Notes: generated by a model not told the origin, from the sequence alone. Positions 28,762 to 38,618 are shown, counted from the first letter of the stretch. The stretch is DNA of 42,322 nt from Acidobacteria bacterium RIFCSPLOWO2_02_FULL_61_28 (GCA_001767035.1 MEKR01000127.1:1-42322), one strand, 5' to 3'. Translations and numbers: made by a program.

Positions 28762-29734
28762 GAAAATCAAGCATACGACCGGCACACGAAACAAGCTGGC
28801 TGGACTGGTTCTGGTAATTGCTATTCTCGTGGGCTTTCCTCCCCTTTTGAGTTCGTATTGGGTGGGCTTGCTCACCGAGATGCTCATCTTTGCCACCCTG
28901 GCCATGAGCCTGGATATACTCGTGGGGTACACGGGAATGCCCTCCTTGAGCCATGCCGGTTTTTTCGGAGTCGCGGCTTATACGGTGGCGATCCTATCCA
29001 CCCGCCATCAGGCTGGATTCTGGCTGTGCTTGTTGGGCGGCATCGCCATGGGCGTGTTCGCTGGCGCAGTCTTGGGTCTTTTCGTGTCGCATGTGAAAAG
29101 TGTTTATTTCCTGATGATTACTCTGGCGCTGGGAATGGTCCTGTGGGGGCTTAGTTACCGCTGGATTCCGATGACGGGCGGGGACAACGGCATTTCCGGC
29201 ATCCCCAGCCTGGAAGCACATACCGGACTGCCGCTTGCCGGCCCGTTGCCTTTTTACTATGTGACGTTGTTTGTGTTCGCGCTTTGCGGTTCCCTCATGG
29301 CGCTTTTCGTCAGCTCCCCTTTCGGCCACACCCTGAAAGGGATCCGCGAAAGTGAATCGCGGATGAGCAGCCTGGGTGTGAACACGTGGCTCCACCGGTA
29401 CTTGTGCTACATCGTGGCGGGAGCGTTTGCGAGCGTGGCGGGAATTCTCTGGGCTTATTACAATGGTTTTGTCAGCCCGAGTTATCTCGATCTAACGGCG
29501 TCGGTCGAGTTATTCTTTATGGTTACCCTGGGAGGCGCGGGAACATTGGTCGGCCCGGCGCTCGGTGCTGGTATTATCGTCTTTCTGAAGAATTTCATCA
29601 GCGCTTACACCGATCGTTGGCTGCTGATCTTGGGCACAGTTTACATTCTCGCGATCTTCTTTGCCCCGCGAGGGTTGTGGAACCGTTTTTTGAGAAAAGC
29701 TAGAAATAGGGAACGGATCACGTCGAGACCTTAG
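28718..29734 (+). CDS. livM: Branched-chain amino acid-type ABC transporter permease (LivM family)
   Basis: ATLAMSLDILVGYTGMPSLSHAGFFGVAAY, VTLGGAGTLVGPALGAGIIVFLKNF. The TTG start overlaps livH; the true start may be further in. Confidence 0.9.
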   Translation: MYWPSSQQGSLEEGKKIKHTTGTRNKLAGLVLVIAILVGFPPLLSSYWVGLLTEMLIFATLAMSLDILVGYTGMPSLSHAGFFGVAAYTVAILSTRHQAGFWLCLLGGIAMGVFAGAVLGLFVSHVKSVYFLMITLALGMVLWGLSYRWIPMTGGDNGISGIPSLEAHTGLPLAGPLPFYYVTLFVFALCGSLMALFVSSPFGHTLKGIRESESRMSSLGVNTWLHRYLCYIVAGAFASVAGILWAYYNGFVSPSYLDLTASVELFFMVTLGGAGTLVGPALGAGIIVFLKNFISAYTDRWLLILGTVYILAIFFAPRGLWNRFLRKARNRERITSRP

Positions 29735-29759
29735 CTGGCGTTGCAATTTGGGAGGAGTC

Positions 29760-30926
29760 ATGTACAACCGGAGGGAATTCTTGAGAGAAGCATCCAGCGC
29801 AACAGCGGGAATCTTTTTCGTGGGCTGCGGCCTGGCAGAATCTGCGCTCGCGTCCTGGCATGCCGGCGGCGGCCCGCAATCCGGCGCGCGGCCATTGCGC
29901 CGGCAAGTCGTGGTGGGCGGACGTCGGGCGGTGACCGTGGACGTGCATTGCCACTGCACCATCCCCGATGCCTGGGAGTTGATCAAGGGGGTGGAGGGAG
30001 CAATCAATCTACAAGTCGGCCAGACCGATCCCGCCTCCCCGGTGGGTCCGCAACTGGACCCGCGCAATGTGAACGATCGCTTGGCCACCATGGACGAATG
30101 GGGAATTGACGTGCAAGCCGTCGGCATCAATCCCTTCTGGTACCGCACGGAGCGGGACCTGGCTCGCCAAATCATTCAACTTCAGAATGAACGAATTGCC
30201 GAGTTGTGTGGCGCCCACCCGGACCGCTTTGTGGGCATGGCAACGGTGGCGTTGCAGCATCCCGACCTGGCCGCGGAGCAGTTGGAAGAGGGGATCAAGA
30301 AGTTCGATCTGCGCGGCGTCATGATCGGCGGCAGCGTCAACGGAGAGGAGTTGTCGGCGCCCAAGTTTCATCCCTTTTGGGCCAAGGCCGAGGAACTGGG
30401 AACTCTGGTCTTCATCCATCCGCAGGGGTTTGCCGAAGGCCAGCGCCGGTTCCAGGGAAACGGCACGCTAGGCAACGTGATCGGGAATCCCTTGGAAACC
30501 ACGGTGGCGCTGTCCCATTTGATCTTCGAGGGAACCCTGGACCGCTTCCCCGGACTGAAGATCTGCGCGGCGCACGGCGGCGGTTTCCTGGCGTCCTACG
30601 TCGGCCGTTCGGATCACTGTGTCGAGTACACGGGCCAGTTTCCCGCGAATTGCAAACCCGTCGGGAAACTTCCCAGCCAATATCTCAAGCAGCTCTATTT
30701 TGATTCCCTGGTCTTCACTCACCAGGGTCTGCGGCATCTCGTCGCCGAAGTCGGCGCCAGCCAGATCGTCCTGGGCACGGATTACCCTTACGGGATGGGC
30801 GATCCGAAGGCGGTGGACCACATCCTTGGCACGCCGGGATTGCGAGACGCGGACCGAAGAGCACTGCTCGGCGGCAATGCGGCGAAGTTGCTGCGGATTG
30901 GGTCGCAGCCGGGAAGACAAGGCTGA
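29760..30926 (+). CDS. Amidohydrolase-family (PF04909-like, ACMSD-type) metal-dependent hydrolase/decarboxylase with Tat-like signal
   Basis: MYNRREFLREASSATAGIFFVGCGLA twin-Arg leader. HxH motif VDVHCHCTIPDAW, CAAHGGGFLASYVGR, VLGTDYPYGMGDP. SD GGGAGGAG. Confidence 0.87.
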   Translation: MYNRREFLREASSATAGIFFVGCGLAESALASWHAGGGPQSGARPLRRQVVVGGRRAVTVDVHCHCTIPDAWELIKGVEGAINLQVGQTDPASPVGPQLDPRNVNDRLATMDEWGIDVQAVGINPFWYRTERDLARQIIQLQNERIAELCGAHPDRFVGMATVALQHPDLAAEQLEEGIKKFDLRGVMIGGSVNGEELSAPKFHPFWAKAEELGTLVFIHPQGFAEGQRRFQGNGTLGNVIGNPLETTVALSHLIFEGTLDRFPGLKICAAHGGGFLASYVGRSDHCVEYTGQFPANCKPVGKLPSQYLKQLYFDSLVFTHQGLRHLVAEVGASQIVLGTDYPYGMGDPKAVDHILGTPGLRDADRRALLGGNAAKLLRIGSQPGRQG

Positions 30927-30941
30927 GCCACGAATGAGCGG

Positions 30942-31119
30942 TGGGTCAATTTCGGTGTCAGGGCATGGCTTTAGCCATGCCGAAAAGTCGCGCCTTTCGG
31001 AGAGGGCTTTAGCCCCTGAGGTACGTCCCTCAGCGGCTGAAGCCGCATTTAGAAGCCCGCCAGGTACGGCACGACTGAAGTCGTGCCCTGACGAAACGAA
31101 GGGGGAATTGACCCGCTGC
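30942..31119 (+). repeat. Palindrome-rich intergenic repeat element (REP/BIME- or MITE-like) with terminal inverted repeats, flanked by 14-bp direct repeats
   Basis: Direct repeats CCACGAATGAGCGG at 30928-30941 and 31120-31133. Terminal inverted repeats GGGTCAATT (30943-30951)/AATTGACCC (31106-31114) and GTCAGGGCA (30957-30965)/TGCCCTGAC (31084-31092). Internal palindromes GGCATGGCTTTAGCCATGCC, GGGCTTTAGCCC, GCGGCTGAAGCCGC, GGCACGACTGAAGTCGTGCC. Confidence 0.8.
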
Positions 31120-31139
31120 CCACGAATGAGCGGCACGAT

Positions 31140-32378
31140 ATGAAACTGCGCAGAGTTATTTTCCTCGGGATCACCGCGATCTGGGTTGCGTTCGGCTTTC
31201 TGCCATTGCGGGCCCAAACCAGAGGCCCGATCAAGATTGGTTTTACGGTTCCTCTTTCCGGCCCGTACGCTCAGAATGGACGGGACATCCTGAACGGCTT
31301 TCAACTGTACCTGGAACAGATCGGGTATCAAGCCGCCGGACGGCGGATTGAACTGCTCGTGGAAGATTCCGAAGCCATTCCCGCCGTCGCGCTCACAAAG
31401 ACGAGGAAGCTGGTGGAAAGGGATCAGGTTCACATGATGGCCGGCCCTCTGCTCACCTCCACCGGGTATGCGCTGGCGCCGTACATTGACTCCCGAAAGA
31501 TTCCGATGCTCTATCCGGTCGCCTCGGGGGATGATCTGACGCAACGGAAGCGGAGCAAGTGGATCATTCGAACCGGGTGGACAGCTAGCCAGCCCAACCA
31601 TGCGTTTGGCGAATACGCTTACCGGGTTCTGAAGTACCGGAAAATCGCTACTATCGCGCTCGATTACGCGTTCGGCTGGGAGTCGGTGGGCGGCTTCCAG
31701 AGGACGTTCGAGGAGGCGGGCGGAACGATTACCCAAAAAATCTGGTGCCCCGTCACCGTGCAGGACTTTGCTCCTTATCTGGTTCAGATCTCCCGGGACG
31801 TGGATGCGGTTTATGCACTGTTCCTGGGAAGGTCCGCGCTGCAATTCCTGAAGCAATATCAAGAGTTCGGGCTGAAGAAAAGAATTCCCTTGATCGGCAG
31901 TGGCACCACCACCGACGAGCACGTGCTTCCCTTTATGGGGGACGAAGCCCTCGGGGTCATTTCCATCCTCCATTACAGCGCGGCGCTCGACAACCCGGCG
32001 AATCGGGAGTTCGTAAGGGCCTATCGCAGCAGAAACAAGAAACTCCCCAGCTATTATGCCGAAAGCATGTACACGGGAGGCAAATGGATCGTAAAAGCCC
32101 TGGAGTCGGTCCAGGGGAATGCGGAAGACTCGGAGGCGCTTTTGGAAGCGCTGCAACAAGTGAGACTGACCGATCTCCCGCGCGGGCCGATGGAACTGGA
32201 TGAATACGGCAATCCAATCCAGAATCAGTACATCCGCAGAGTGGACCGGGTGAACGGAGAGCTTCAGAATACGGTCATTGACACGCGCCCAAACATTTCC
32301 CAATTCTGGCGTTACAATCCCGCGGACTATCTGAAGCAGCCTATTTATACAAGAACCTATGTCTCCCTCAAGCAATGA
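31140..32378 (+). CDS. livK: Periplasmic substrate-binding protein of branched-chain amino acid-type ABC transporter (Peripla_BP_6/LivK-like)
   Basis: Signal peptide MKLRRVIFLGITAIWVAFGFLPLRAQ, then IKIGFTVPLSGPYAQNGRDILNGFQLYLEQIGYQAAGRRIELLVEDSE. Confidence 0.88.
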   Translation: MKLRRVIFLGITAIWVAFGFLPLRAQTRGPIKIGFTVPLSGPYAQNGRDILNGFQLYLEQIGYQAAGRRIELLVEDSEAIPAVALTKTRKLVERDQVHMMAGPLLTSTGYALAPYIDSRKIPMLYPVASGDDLTQRKRSKWIIRTGWTASQPNHAFGEYAYRVLKYRKIATIALDYAFGWESVGGFQRTFEEAGGTITQKIWCPVTVQDFAPYLVQISRDVDAVYALFLGRSALQFLKQYQEFGLKKRIPLIGSGTTTDEHVLPFMGDEALGVISILHYSAALDNPANREFVRAYRSRNKKLPSYYAESMYTGGKWIVKALESVQGNAEDSEALLEALQQVRLTDLPRGPMELDEYGNPIQNQYIRRVDRVNGELQNTVIDTRPNISQFWRYNPADYLKQPIYTRTYVSLKQ

Positions 32379-32463
32379 ATTGACTTCTTTGTTGGCTCTT
32401 GGGTTGTGTTAGCTGTACTTAGCTCTAACCTTTCCGCGCCATGGTGGAATCCGAGCCGGACGA

Positions 32464-33311
32464 TGCTACCACCCACATTCACTTCATTTGACGGTACCTC
32501 GATCCGTTGTTGGGCAGCGGCGCCGACTTCGGTCCGGCCTGCCGCCAAAATCCTCCTCGTGCATGGTCGGGGCACCCACAGCGACTCGCTGCCATACCGC
32601 AACCTACGCGAGTATCTGACAGGCAGAGGATTCGCAGCCTACGGTTTCGACTTGCGGGGGCACGGGCGATCGGGAGGCCGGCGCTCGTTTGTAAATCAGT
32701 GGAGAGACTTTCGCGAGGACCTGCGGCTCTTTGTGAAAGCAGTTGAGGTGGATGGCGCAAGCGTACCGCTATTCCTGTTAGGCATGAGCCTCGGGGGATT
32801 GATTGCCGTGAACTACGCTGTTTACCACCCCGAAGGGATACAAGGTTTGATCGCCGCCGCCCCAGCCTTGGACGCTTCGGGCGTGCCTGCATGGCTTCGA
32901 AAGTTAAATGTCGTACTCTCGAAGGTATTTCCCACGTTGGCCTTGAAGCCTGGCCTTGACGAGGCGTGGCTTACCCGTGACCAGCAAGCCCTGCAAGAAT
33001 TTGTCCGTGATCCCTTGCGCCAAGAAAAAATGACACTTCGCTTGGGTTCAGAGACGATCGCAGCAATTTCCGGAACGCTGGAGCGGCTGCCCCTGCTGAA
33101 GCTGCCGCTTTTGGTTCTGCACGGCTCGGCGGATGCGATTGTTCCCCCTGTTGCCGGAGAACGCCTATATCAGCTCTCTGGGTCGGCAGACAAGGAGTAC
33201 CTCGTTTACGAGGGCGCGTATCACGTTTTGTTCATGGAGACTAATCGCGAGCAGGTGTTCGAGGACATCAGTAGGTGGGTCATGAAACGGCTCGGGCCAA
33301 CGTGCGGCTGA
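32464..33311 (+). CDS. Alpha/beta hydrolase (monoacylglycerol lipase-like)
   Basis: ILLVHGRGTHSDSL, YGFDLRGHGRSGG, LLGMSLGGLIAVNYA (GxSxG), LLVLHGSADAIVPP. ORF open from 32406; start choice uncertain. Confidence 0.85.
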
Positions 33312-33346
33312 CGCTTTGATTCTCTAAGTAATTGGAACTTGAATTC

Positions 33347-34150
33347 ATGACGGAAAAGCAAACAGGCTTCGGCCATAGAAAAGGATCGAATGTGGAGAAC
33401 ACTGTTCCGTGTCTCGCACTCGAGAACCTCACGAAGGACTTTGGCGGATTGCGCGCTGTCGCCAAGATTACCCTTTCCATTCAGCCCGGCGAGCGGCATG
33501 TCTTCATGGGACCAAACGGCGCCGGCAAAACAACGCTGTTTAATTTGATCAGCGGAGAAATTCCGGCAACGGACGGGAGAATCGTTCTCTTCGGGCGCGA
33601 TGTTACCCAATTGGCATCCTATCAACGCGCTGCGCTCGGGATCGCCAGGACCTTTCAAATCACGAATCTTCTTCCGAACCTGACTGTCTTCGAGAATCTG
33701 TTGCTGGCTTGCGAGGCGTTATCGCGGACAAAGTTTGTAATGCTCTGGCCCGTTTCCCGCTACGGCCACCTCCTCGAAAGAGCACAGCACCTTCTCAACG
33801 ACTTCGGGCTTGGGGAACTCCGCGACGAGCCGGTCAAGAATATTTCCTACGGGGATCAGCGGAAAGTCGAAGTCGCCCTATCGCTCGCAACCCGTCCCCG
33901 CCTCCTGCTACTGGACGAACCGATGGCGGGGCTTTCCTCCTCGGAAACTCACTCCATGGATCTGCTTCTCAAGAAGCTGGATCCGGCGATTACAGTTCTC
34001 TTGATCGAACATGACATGGATGTCGCCCTTGCATTCGCTGAGAAAATAACTGTCCTCCATCAGGGACAAGTTCTCGCGCAAGGGACCAAGGATGAAATCC
34101 GAACCAATCCGATGGTGCAGGAAATCTACTTGGGAGTGGATGTGGAGTAG
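33347..34150 (+). CDS. livG: ABC transporter ATP-binding protein (LivG family)
   Basis: Walker A GPNGAGKTT, Walker B RLLLLDEPMAGLSS, LivG-like AALGIARTFQITNLLPNLTVFENLLLA. ATG 33347 preferred over the TTG at 33332. Confidence 0.9.
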   Translation: MTEKQTGFGHRKGSNVENTVPCLALENLTKDFGGLRAVAKITLSIQPGERHVFMGPNGAGKTTLFNLISGEIPATDGRIVLFGRDVTQLASYQRAALGIARTFQITNLLPNLTVFENLLLACEALSRTKFVMLWPVSRYGHLLERAQHLLNDFGLGELRDEPVKNISYGDQRKVEVALSLATRPRLLLLDEPMAGLSSSETHSMDLLLKKLDPAITVLLIEHDMDVALAFAEKITVLHQGQVLAQGTKDEIRTNPMVQEIYLGVDVE

Positions 34151-34155
34151 GCTCG

Positions 34156-34863
34156 ATGTTGAAAGTTTCCAATATTCATACCTATTACGGTGACAGCCAT
34201 GTGCTGCAAGGAATCAGCCTGGACGTTCCGAAAGGAACGGTCGTGGCCTTGCTCGGACGAAATGGCGTCGGGAAGACTACTCTCGTTCGGTCCATCGTTG
34301 GGTTTACCCCTCCTCGCCGGGGCCAAGTCCTCTTTAACGATGTGGAAATCACTCGCATGGCCCCTTATCAGATCGGGCGCATGAAGATCGGCTTGGTTCC
34401 GCAGGGCCGCCGCATTTTCCCCTCCCTCACGGTCAACGAAAATCTGGCGATCGCTCTCAGAAACTCCACGGAAAATCCTTGGGACCTTCAGAAGATTTTT
34501 GGGCTTTTCCCTGCTCTCAAAGAACGGGGCAAGAATAAGGGAAACGAATTGAGCGGCGGAGAGCAACAGATGCTGGCCATTGCCAGGGCGCTCGTCTCCA
34601 ACCCGGTCCTTCTCTTGATGGACGAACCCACAGAAGGCTTGGCTCCGGCCTTGGTCCGAGAGGTATCTCGGTTGATCCTAAGGCTGAAGGATGCGGGGAT
34701 GACCATTCTGTTGGTAGAACAGAATATTGCTCTGGCGGCGAAAGTGGCGGATGAGGCGCATGTGATGAGCAAGGGAACCATTGTCTACTCTTCCAGCCCG
34801 AGGGAACTCTGGGAAAACCAAGAAGTCAAAACCCGTTTTCTGGGAGTCCCGACGAATATCTAG
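34156..34863 (+). CDS. livF: ABC transporter ATP-binding protein (LivF family)
   Basis: Walker A GRNGVGKTT, signature LSGGEQQMLAIARAL, Walker B LLLMDEPTEGLAPALV, GLVPQGRRIFPSLTVNENL. Confidence 0.92.
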   Translation: MLKVSNIHTYYGDSHVLQGISLDVPKGTVVALLGRNGVGKTTLVRSIVGFTPPRRGQVLFNDVEITRMAPYQIGRMKIGLVPQGRRIFPSLTVNENLAIALRNSTENPWDLQKIFGLFPALKERGKNKGNELSGGEQQMLAIARALVSNPVLLLMDEPTEGLAPALVREVSRLILRLKDAGMTILLVEQNIALAAKVADEAHVMSKGTIVYSSSPRELWENQEVKTRFLGVPTNI

Positions 34864-34901
34864 ACAGCAAATGCCCCCTGCTCTGCGGCAGAAAAACAAT
34901 C

Positions 34902-34932
34902 GCCGGCCCTTATTGCAAGCCTAAGGGCCGGC
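34902..34932 (-). terminator. Rho-independent terminator-like hairpin in a convergent intergenic region
   Basis: Perfect 11-bp stem GCCGGCCCTTA/TAAGGGCCGGC with 9-nt loop. On the minus strand it is followed by GATTGTTTTTCTGC. Lies between livF (+) and the NTF2-like gene (-). Confidence 0.65.
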
Positions 34933-34977
34933 TGGGTCCGGCCCGCGAAATCGGCAGTCCGGGCAATTTTTCTGCGA

Positions 34978-35484
34978 CTATCTTCCGGCGCTCGGGGCGG
35001 CGCTCGGGGCGGCCGGGGGATCGGCGATGCGAGTCAATTGCAACGCCACCATCTTCCACCCTTGCTGGCGGGCCCAGACAAACGTATATTGAGCCAGAAA
35101 ATCGTTGGCGGGACTATTATTATTGACCACTTTGATGTGGATACGCCCCGTGGCGAGCGCGGTCGTGCCATAAAGGCGAACCTGAACGTTTTCGAGGTGG
35201 AAGGTCTCGTACCGGCGGCTGCCCGTTCGGATCGTGTTCACATACACAGACTTCGTATCTACTCTCCCCCCCGAATGAGCGAAGGTAAAATCATCCGCAA
35301 AAATGCGGTTCAGGGCATCGGCGTCTCCGCGGGATGAGGCGGCGGCGTACTCCTGAGTCAATCGAATCACTTCTTGCTCCGCATTCGAGCCATTCGGCAG
35401 ATTGGCTTGCTGACCGAGAGCGGAGCGGGGCACCAACGCCAAGCCGCAGGACAAGGCAATGACCAACAGAGATTTCGTGAACAT
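34978..35484 (-). CDS. Secreted NTF2/SnoaL-like (DUF4440-type) protein
   Basis: MFTKSLLVIALSCGLALVPRSALGQQ signal, then EQEVIRLTQEYAAASSRGDADALNRIFADDFTFAHSGGRVDTKSVYVNTI. Confidence 0.8.
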   Translation of the reverse strand: MFTKSLLVIALSCGLALVPRSALGQQANLPNGSNAEQEVIRLTQEYAAASSRGDADALNRIFADDFTFAHSGGRVDTKSVYVNTIRTGSRRYETFHLENVQVRLYGTTALATGRIHIKVVNNNSPANDFLAQYTFVWARQQGWKMVALQLTRIADPPAAPSAAPSAGR

Positions 35485-35533
35485 GAGAGTACCTCCTCGT
35501 GGAAAAAGTTGCCGGCGATAATTGAAATCCTCG

Positions 35534-37225
35534 CTATCGAGCCGCAGACGCACGCGGCTTTTTCGTACTGGTGACCCCTTCCAGCGACCACCAGAAGCTG
35601 CGGTCTTCGCAGCGGTAGTTCTCGGCCGTCTTGACGTCCCCGGAGCCATCGTAGACCGGGACCTGCGGGTAGGGACACAGGGGCAGGGTGCGGTCCACGA
35701 CACCGTTCGTCAAGTGAGACGCGATGATCTTCTCGGGCGCTATACCCTCCTCCACCCACCGATCAAGCGCCTTGACGAGGTTGTGCTGCGCGTCATCGCC
35801 GGGCAGGAGGTCCTGATTGGCGCCGCCGAAAACGTTGGGGCCGGGGCCGTTGCCGCAGTGATGCATCCCCGGAGCCACGAACAAACGAGCGAAGTCGCTC
35901 ACCCCTTTGGGGTTCTCCTCCGCTTTCTTTTTCGTCATCGCTTCGATGACTTCCGAGTAATATTCGACGGTTCTGATGGGCGTGATGGAATGATCCGCCC
36001 AGCCATGGTAGAGAAGCAGCTTTCCGCCGCGGGCCTTGAACGCGGAGAGGTCCGGATTGTCGGCATCCTGCGCCTTGGCAAACGGTTTCAGCGCCTCCAG
36101 ATGCTTATCGAAGTTGAACTGCGTGACCGGATCGAAGCTGGGGCCGAAGACGAAGTACCGCATGAAGACGTTCTGGAGCGCATTCGACGACGCTCCGACG
36201 GAGTTGGCCGTTCCGGTGCCGGCGATGTACTGCGAGTAGTCCTCCTCATGGCCGGGAGGGAATCCGGCATGAAGCTGCACTCCGGCGGAATTGACCGGGC
36301 CCTGGAGAATCTTCTGCAGCGCCTGGACCTGACCGGACGTCAAACAATCGGGGCCGTCTCCCGAGGCGCACTGGATCGTTTTCGGGTCAAACCGGCAACG
36401 GCCGGGATTCATGATCAGGCCGTCAATCACTCGCCCGCTCTCCCGGCAGGCGTTCATGGTGGCCTTTTCGATCACAGGGATTTTGCTGGGTGGAATCGGA
36501 GCCGGCGCCAGGGCCTGGGCATTCCAGGCGAATTGCATCATGAGCTTGGTCCGATCAATCACGGGGTTGCCCGAGATGGCAGCGTCAAAATCCTCGGGAT
36601 ACCGCTGGACTTCCGTCAGCGCCATTTTGCCGCCGTTCGAGCAGCCGACGAAATAGGAGCGTTTCTCCCGCTGGGAGTAATAACTCCGCAGAATCTCCTT
36701 CCCGAGGAGCGTAACCACATGGGTGCCGAGATAGGCGTAGTTGTTCTGTGCGTCGGGGTTGTTGAGCGCCCACGAGCCATCGCTCGAATCTTTCGGAGCC
36801 ACGTGGCCGGTGTCCGAGCCGGCGGCCGCGTAGCCCTCGGTGAGCGGCCGGATGAGCCGGGGAATGGTGCCGTTGTATCCCCCGCCTCCGGCGACCCAGT
36901 ACTTGCCGTTCCATTTCGTGGTCGGCATAGCGACTTCAAACAGAATCGTGGATTGCGGCAGATTGCGGATGCTCCCCAGAACCTTGCAGTATTCCGGCAC
37001 CGGGCCGTTGGCCGGGATCACGGTTGCGGATGTGATCGTCGTGTCCTTCAGCTTCAGGCCCGTCAAGCTCCCACAATCTCCGGCTGCCGCTGCGGCCGGG
37101 CCAAAGGCGTGGGATGCCAGCAGCCCCAGCGCGAACGTCGCCAGCGACGCGCCCAAGTTCGAGCGCGAGAGGACAAAATCGAACATGAAACCAGAGGTAC
37201 GTCGTAGTTTCTCGCAAGTTTTCAT
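35534..37225 (-). CDS. Secreted tannase/feruloyl esterase family protein
   Basis: Preferred start MKTCEKLRRTSGFMFDFVLSRSNLG. CS-D-HC architecture typical of the family: FVGCSNGGKMALTE, LLYHGWADHSI, FVAPGMHHCGNGPG. Confidence 0.88.
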   Translation of the reverse strand: MKTCEKLRRTSGFMFDFVLSRSNLGASLATFALGLLASHAFGPAAAAAGDCGSLTGLKLKDTTITSATVIPANGPVPEYCKVLGSIRNLPQSTILFEVAMPTTKWNGKYWVAGGGGYNGTIPRLIRPLTEGYAAAGSDTGHVAPKDSSDGSWALNNPDAQNNYAYLGTHVVTLLGKEILRSYYSQREKRSYFVGCSNGGKMALTEVQRYPEDFDAAISGNPVIDRTKLMMQFAWNAQALAPAPIPPSKIPVIEKATMNACRESGRVIDGLIMNPGRCRFDPKTIQCASGDGPDCLTSGQVQALQKILQGPVNSAGVQLHAGFPPGHEEDYSQYIAGTGTANSVGASSNALQNVFMRYFVFGPSFDPVTQFNFDKHLEALKPFAKAQDADNPDLSAFKARGGKLLLYHGWADHSITPIRTVEYYSEVIEAMTKKKAEENPKGVSDFARLFVAPGMHHCGNGPGPNVFGGANQDLLPGDDAQHNLVKALDRWVEEGIAPEKIIASHLTNGVVDRTLPLCPYPQVPVYDGSGDVKTAENYRCEDRSFWWSLEGVTSTKKPRASAAR

Positions 37226-37259
37226 CGTGTTTTCTCCTTTCGGTCGGCAGGCTCCGGAT

Positions 37260-38486
37260 TTAGGATGGGGGTACCAACTGCTTTGCCATCCAATCAGCCA
37301 GGATTGGCGGGCGCAGAGGACTTGGCCGAGCGCGGCCGACATCATGGCCCATTTCCGCCACCATGCTTCTCTTCGAGTTGACTGCGGCCTGGTAAAGCCG
37401 GAACGCCCCCTGCGGGTCCATAATCCGATCGTCCTTGCCATAACCAATCAGCATAGGGCATTCGATCTGCTGCGCCCGGCCTTCCAGCGTGAATTCCCGA
37501 ATCTTCTTTCGGGCGTCGGCCAAATCCTTGGCTCCAATCAGCCAACGGAGGCGCTCCTGAATGGGAGGATAATACTCGAAAATATCCTCCAGCAAACTGT
37601 ACGCCCCGCTTGACATGGAACAGGCTCTAATCCTCTTGTCGCCCGAGGCACATCGCGGAGCGGTGTAGCCGCCCATGCTTCCTCCGGTAATTCCGATCCG
37701 GTTCGGATCTACGTCGGGCCGGCTAACCAGGTAATCAATCACCACTTTGGCGACGCGCTCGGAGTCGGGAGGGGCATACACGCGCTTCAGTCGAAGAGGG
37801 ATTCCTTGCCCAGGACCATCCAGGAACAGATATGCCATGCCGCGCGAGGTGTAGGCTCCCCCTCCGCCCCCGACCAGGCTCGAATCGGCTCCACCGAACG
37901 CATAGACGGTCGGGAAGCGCTGGCCGGGATTTCCTCTTGGTTTCGAGAAATAGGCGGGCAGCGTGGTTCCTTCAAAGGGTATCTCTAAGCGTTCAAACGG
38001 CGGAGGCACTAACTGCCAGGCTCTCTTGTACATCTCGATCAGTTTATTGAAAGTGGGAAGCATCGGGGGATCGCCTTCCGATTGATAGATCACCGCCCGC
38101 TGGTAGAACCGCGCAGCCCGCAGATAGTATTCGTTCGCCGTGACCTTGTGCCCCTCTTTTTCGAACCCCTCCGCCAACCGCTCGTTCTTTTCCGCTATCC
38201 GTTTCCACTCCGCATACCATGACACCGGGTTAAAGGGACTCATCCGCTCGGCCAATTCCACCAGATCCAAGTCGCTGCTATAAGGAGAAACGGTCATCCG
38301 GATTTCCAACTGCCCGCCTCCGGGTAGGTTCTTACTCCCAAAAAGCTCTTCTTCCGCCCTACCTCCGACCTGAGCGGGGGAAGCCAATGCAGTAGAAAGA
38401 CGCCCCTTGGGCAACAGGGACAGACCGGAAGAAAGCAGGCCCCATTTCATCGCGCTTCTTCGGCTGATCTTCCTTATGGTACCCAT
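37260..38486 (-). CDS. Alpha/beta hydrolase, FrsA/2,6-dihydroxypseudooxynicotine hydrolase-like, with Tat-like leader
   Basis: RKISRRSAMKWGLLSSGLSLL leader. RIGITGGSMGGYTAPRCASGDKRIRACSMSSGAYS (GxSxG), CPMLIGYGKDDRIMDPQGAFRLY. SD AAAGGAGG. Confidence 0.8.
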   Translation of the reverse strand: MGTIRKISRRSAMKWGLLSSGLSLLPKGRLSTALASPAQVGGRAEEELFGSKNLPGGGQLEIRMTVSPYSSDLDLVELAERMSPFNPVSWYAEWKRIAEKNERLAEGFEKEGHKVTANEYYLRAARFYQRAVIYQSEGDPPMLPTFNKLIEMYKRAWQLVPPPFERLEIPFEGTTLPAYFSKPRGNPGQRFPTVYAFGGADSSLVGGGGGAYTSRGMAYLFLDGPGQGIPLRLKRVYAPPDSERVAKVVIDYLVSRPDVDPNRIGITGGSMGGYTAPRCASGDKRIRACSMSSGAYSLLEDIFEYYPPIQERLRWLIGAKDLADARKKIREFTLEGRAQQIECPMLIGYGKDDRIMDPQGAFRLYQAAVNSKRSMVAEMGHDVGRARPSPLRPPILADWMAKQLVPPS

Positions 38487-38618
38487 CGCTTGTCCTCCTT
38501 TAGGTTTTCCCGGTGAGGTTCATACCACAAATTGCTGTTTGAGAACGGATTCTGGCCGCTGCCTTCATCGGTCGAGAGTTTCATGTTACCAGGAAGCCGG
38601 CTCCCCCCTCGCGTCGGC

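Noticed and set aside
30468-32375. 635-aa minus-strand ORF
   Set aside because: Antisense shadow ORF over livK and the amidohydrolase, which have clear family motifs on the plus strand; its translation has no recognisable motif and it reads through the repeat element.
34986-35011. 12-bp tandem duplication (GGCGCTCGGGGC x2)
   Set aside because: Encodes a short Ala/Pro/Ser-rich tail (APSAAPSA) of the NTF2-like protein; ordinary microrepeat.
35522-37207. 561-aa plus-strand ORF
   Set aside because: Antisense to the tannase/feruloyl esterase with intact CS-D-HC motifs; a high-GC shadow ORF.
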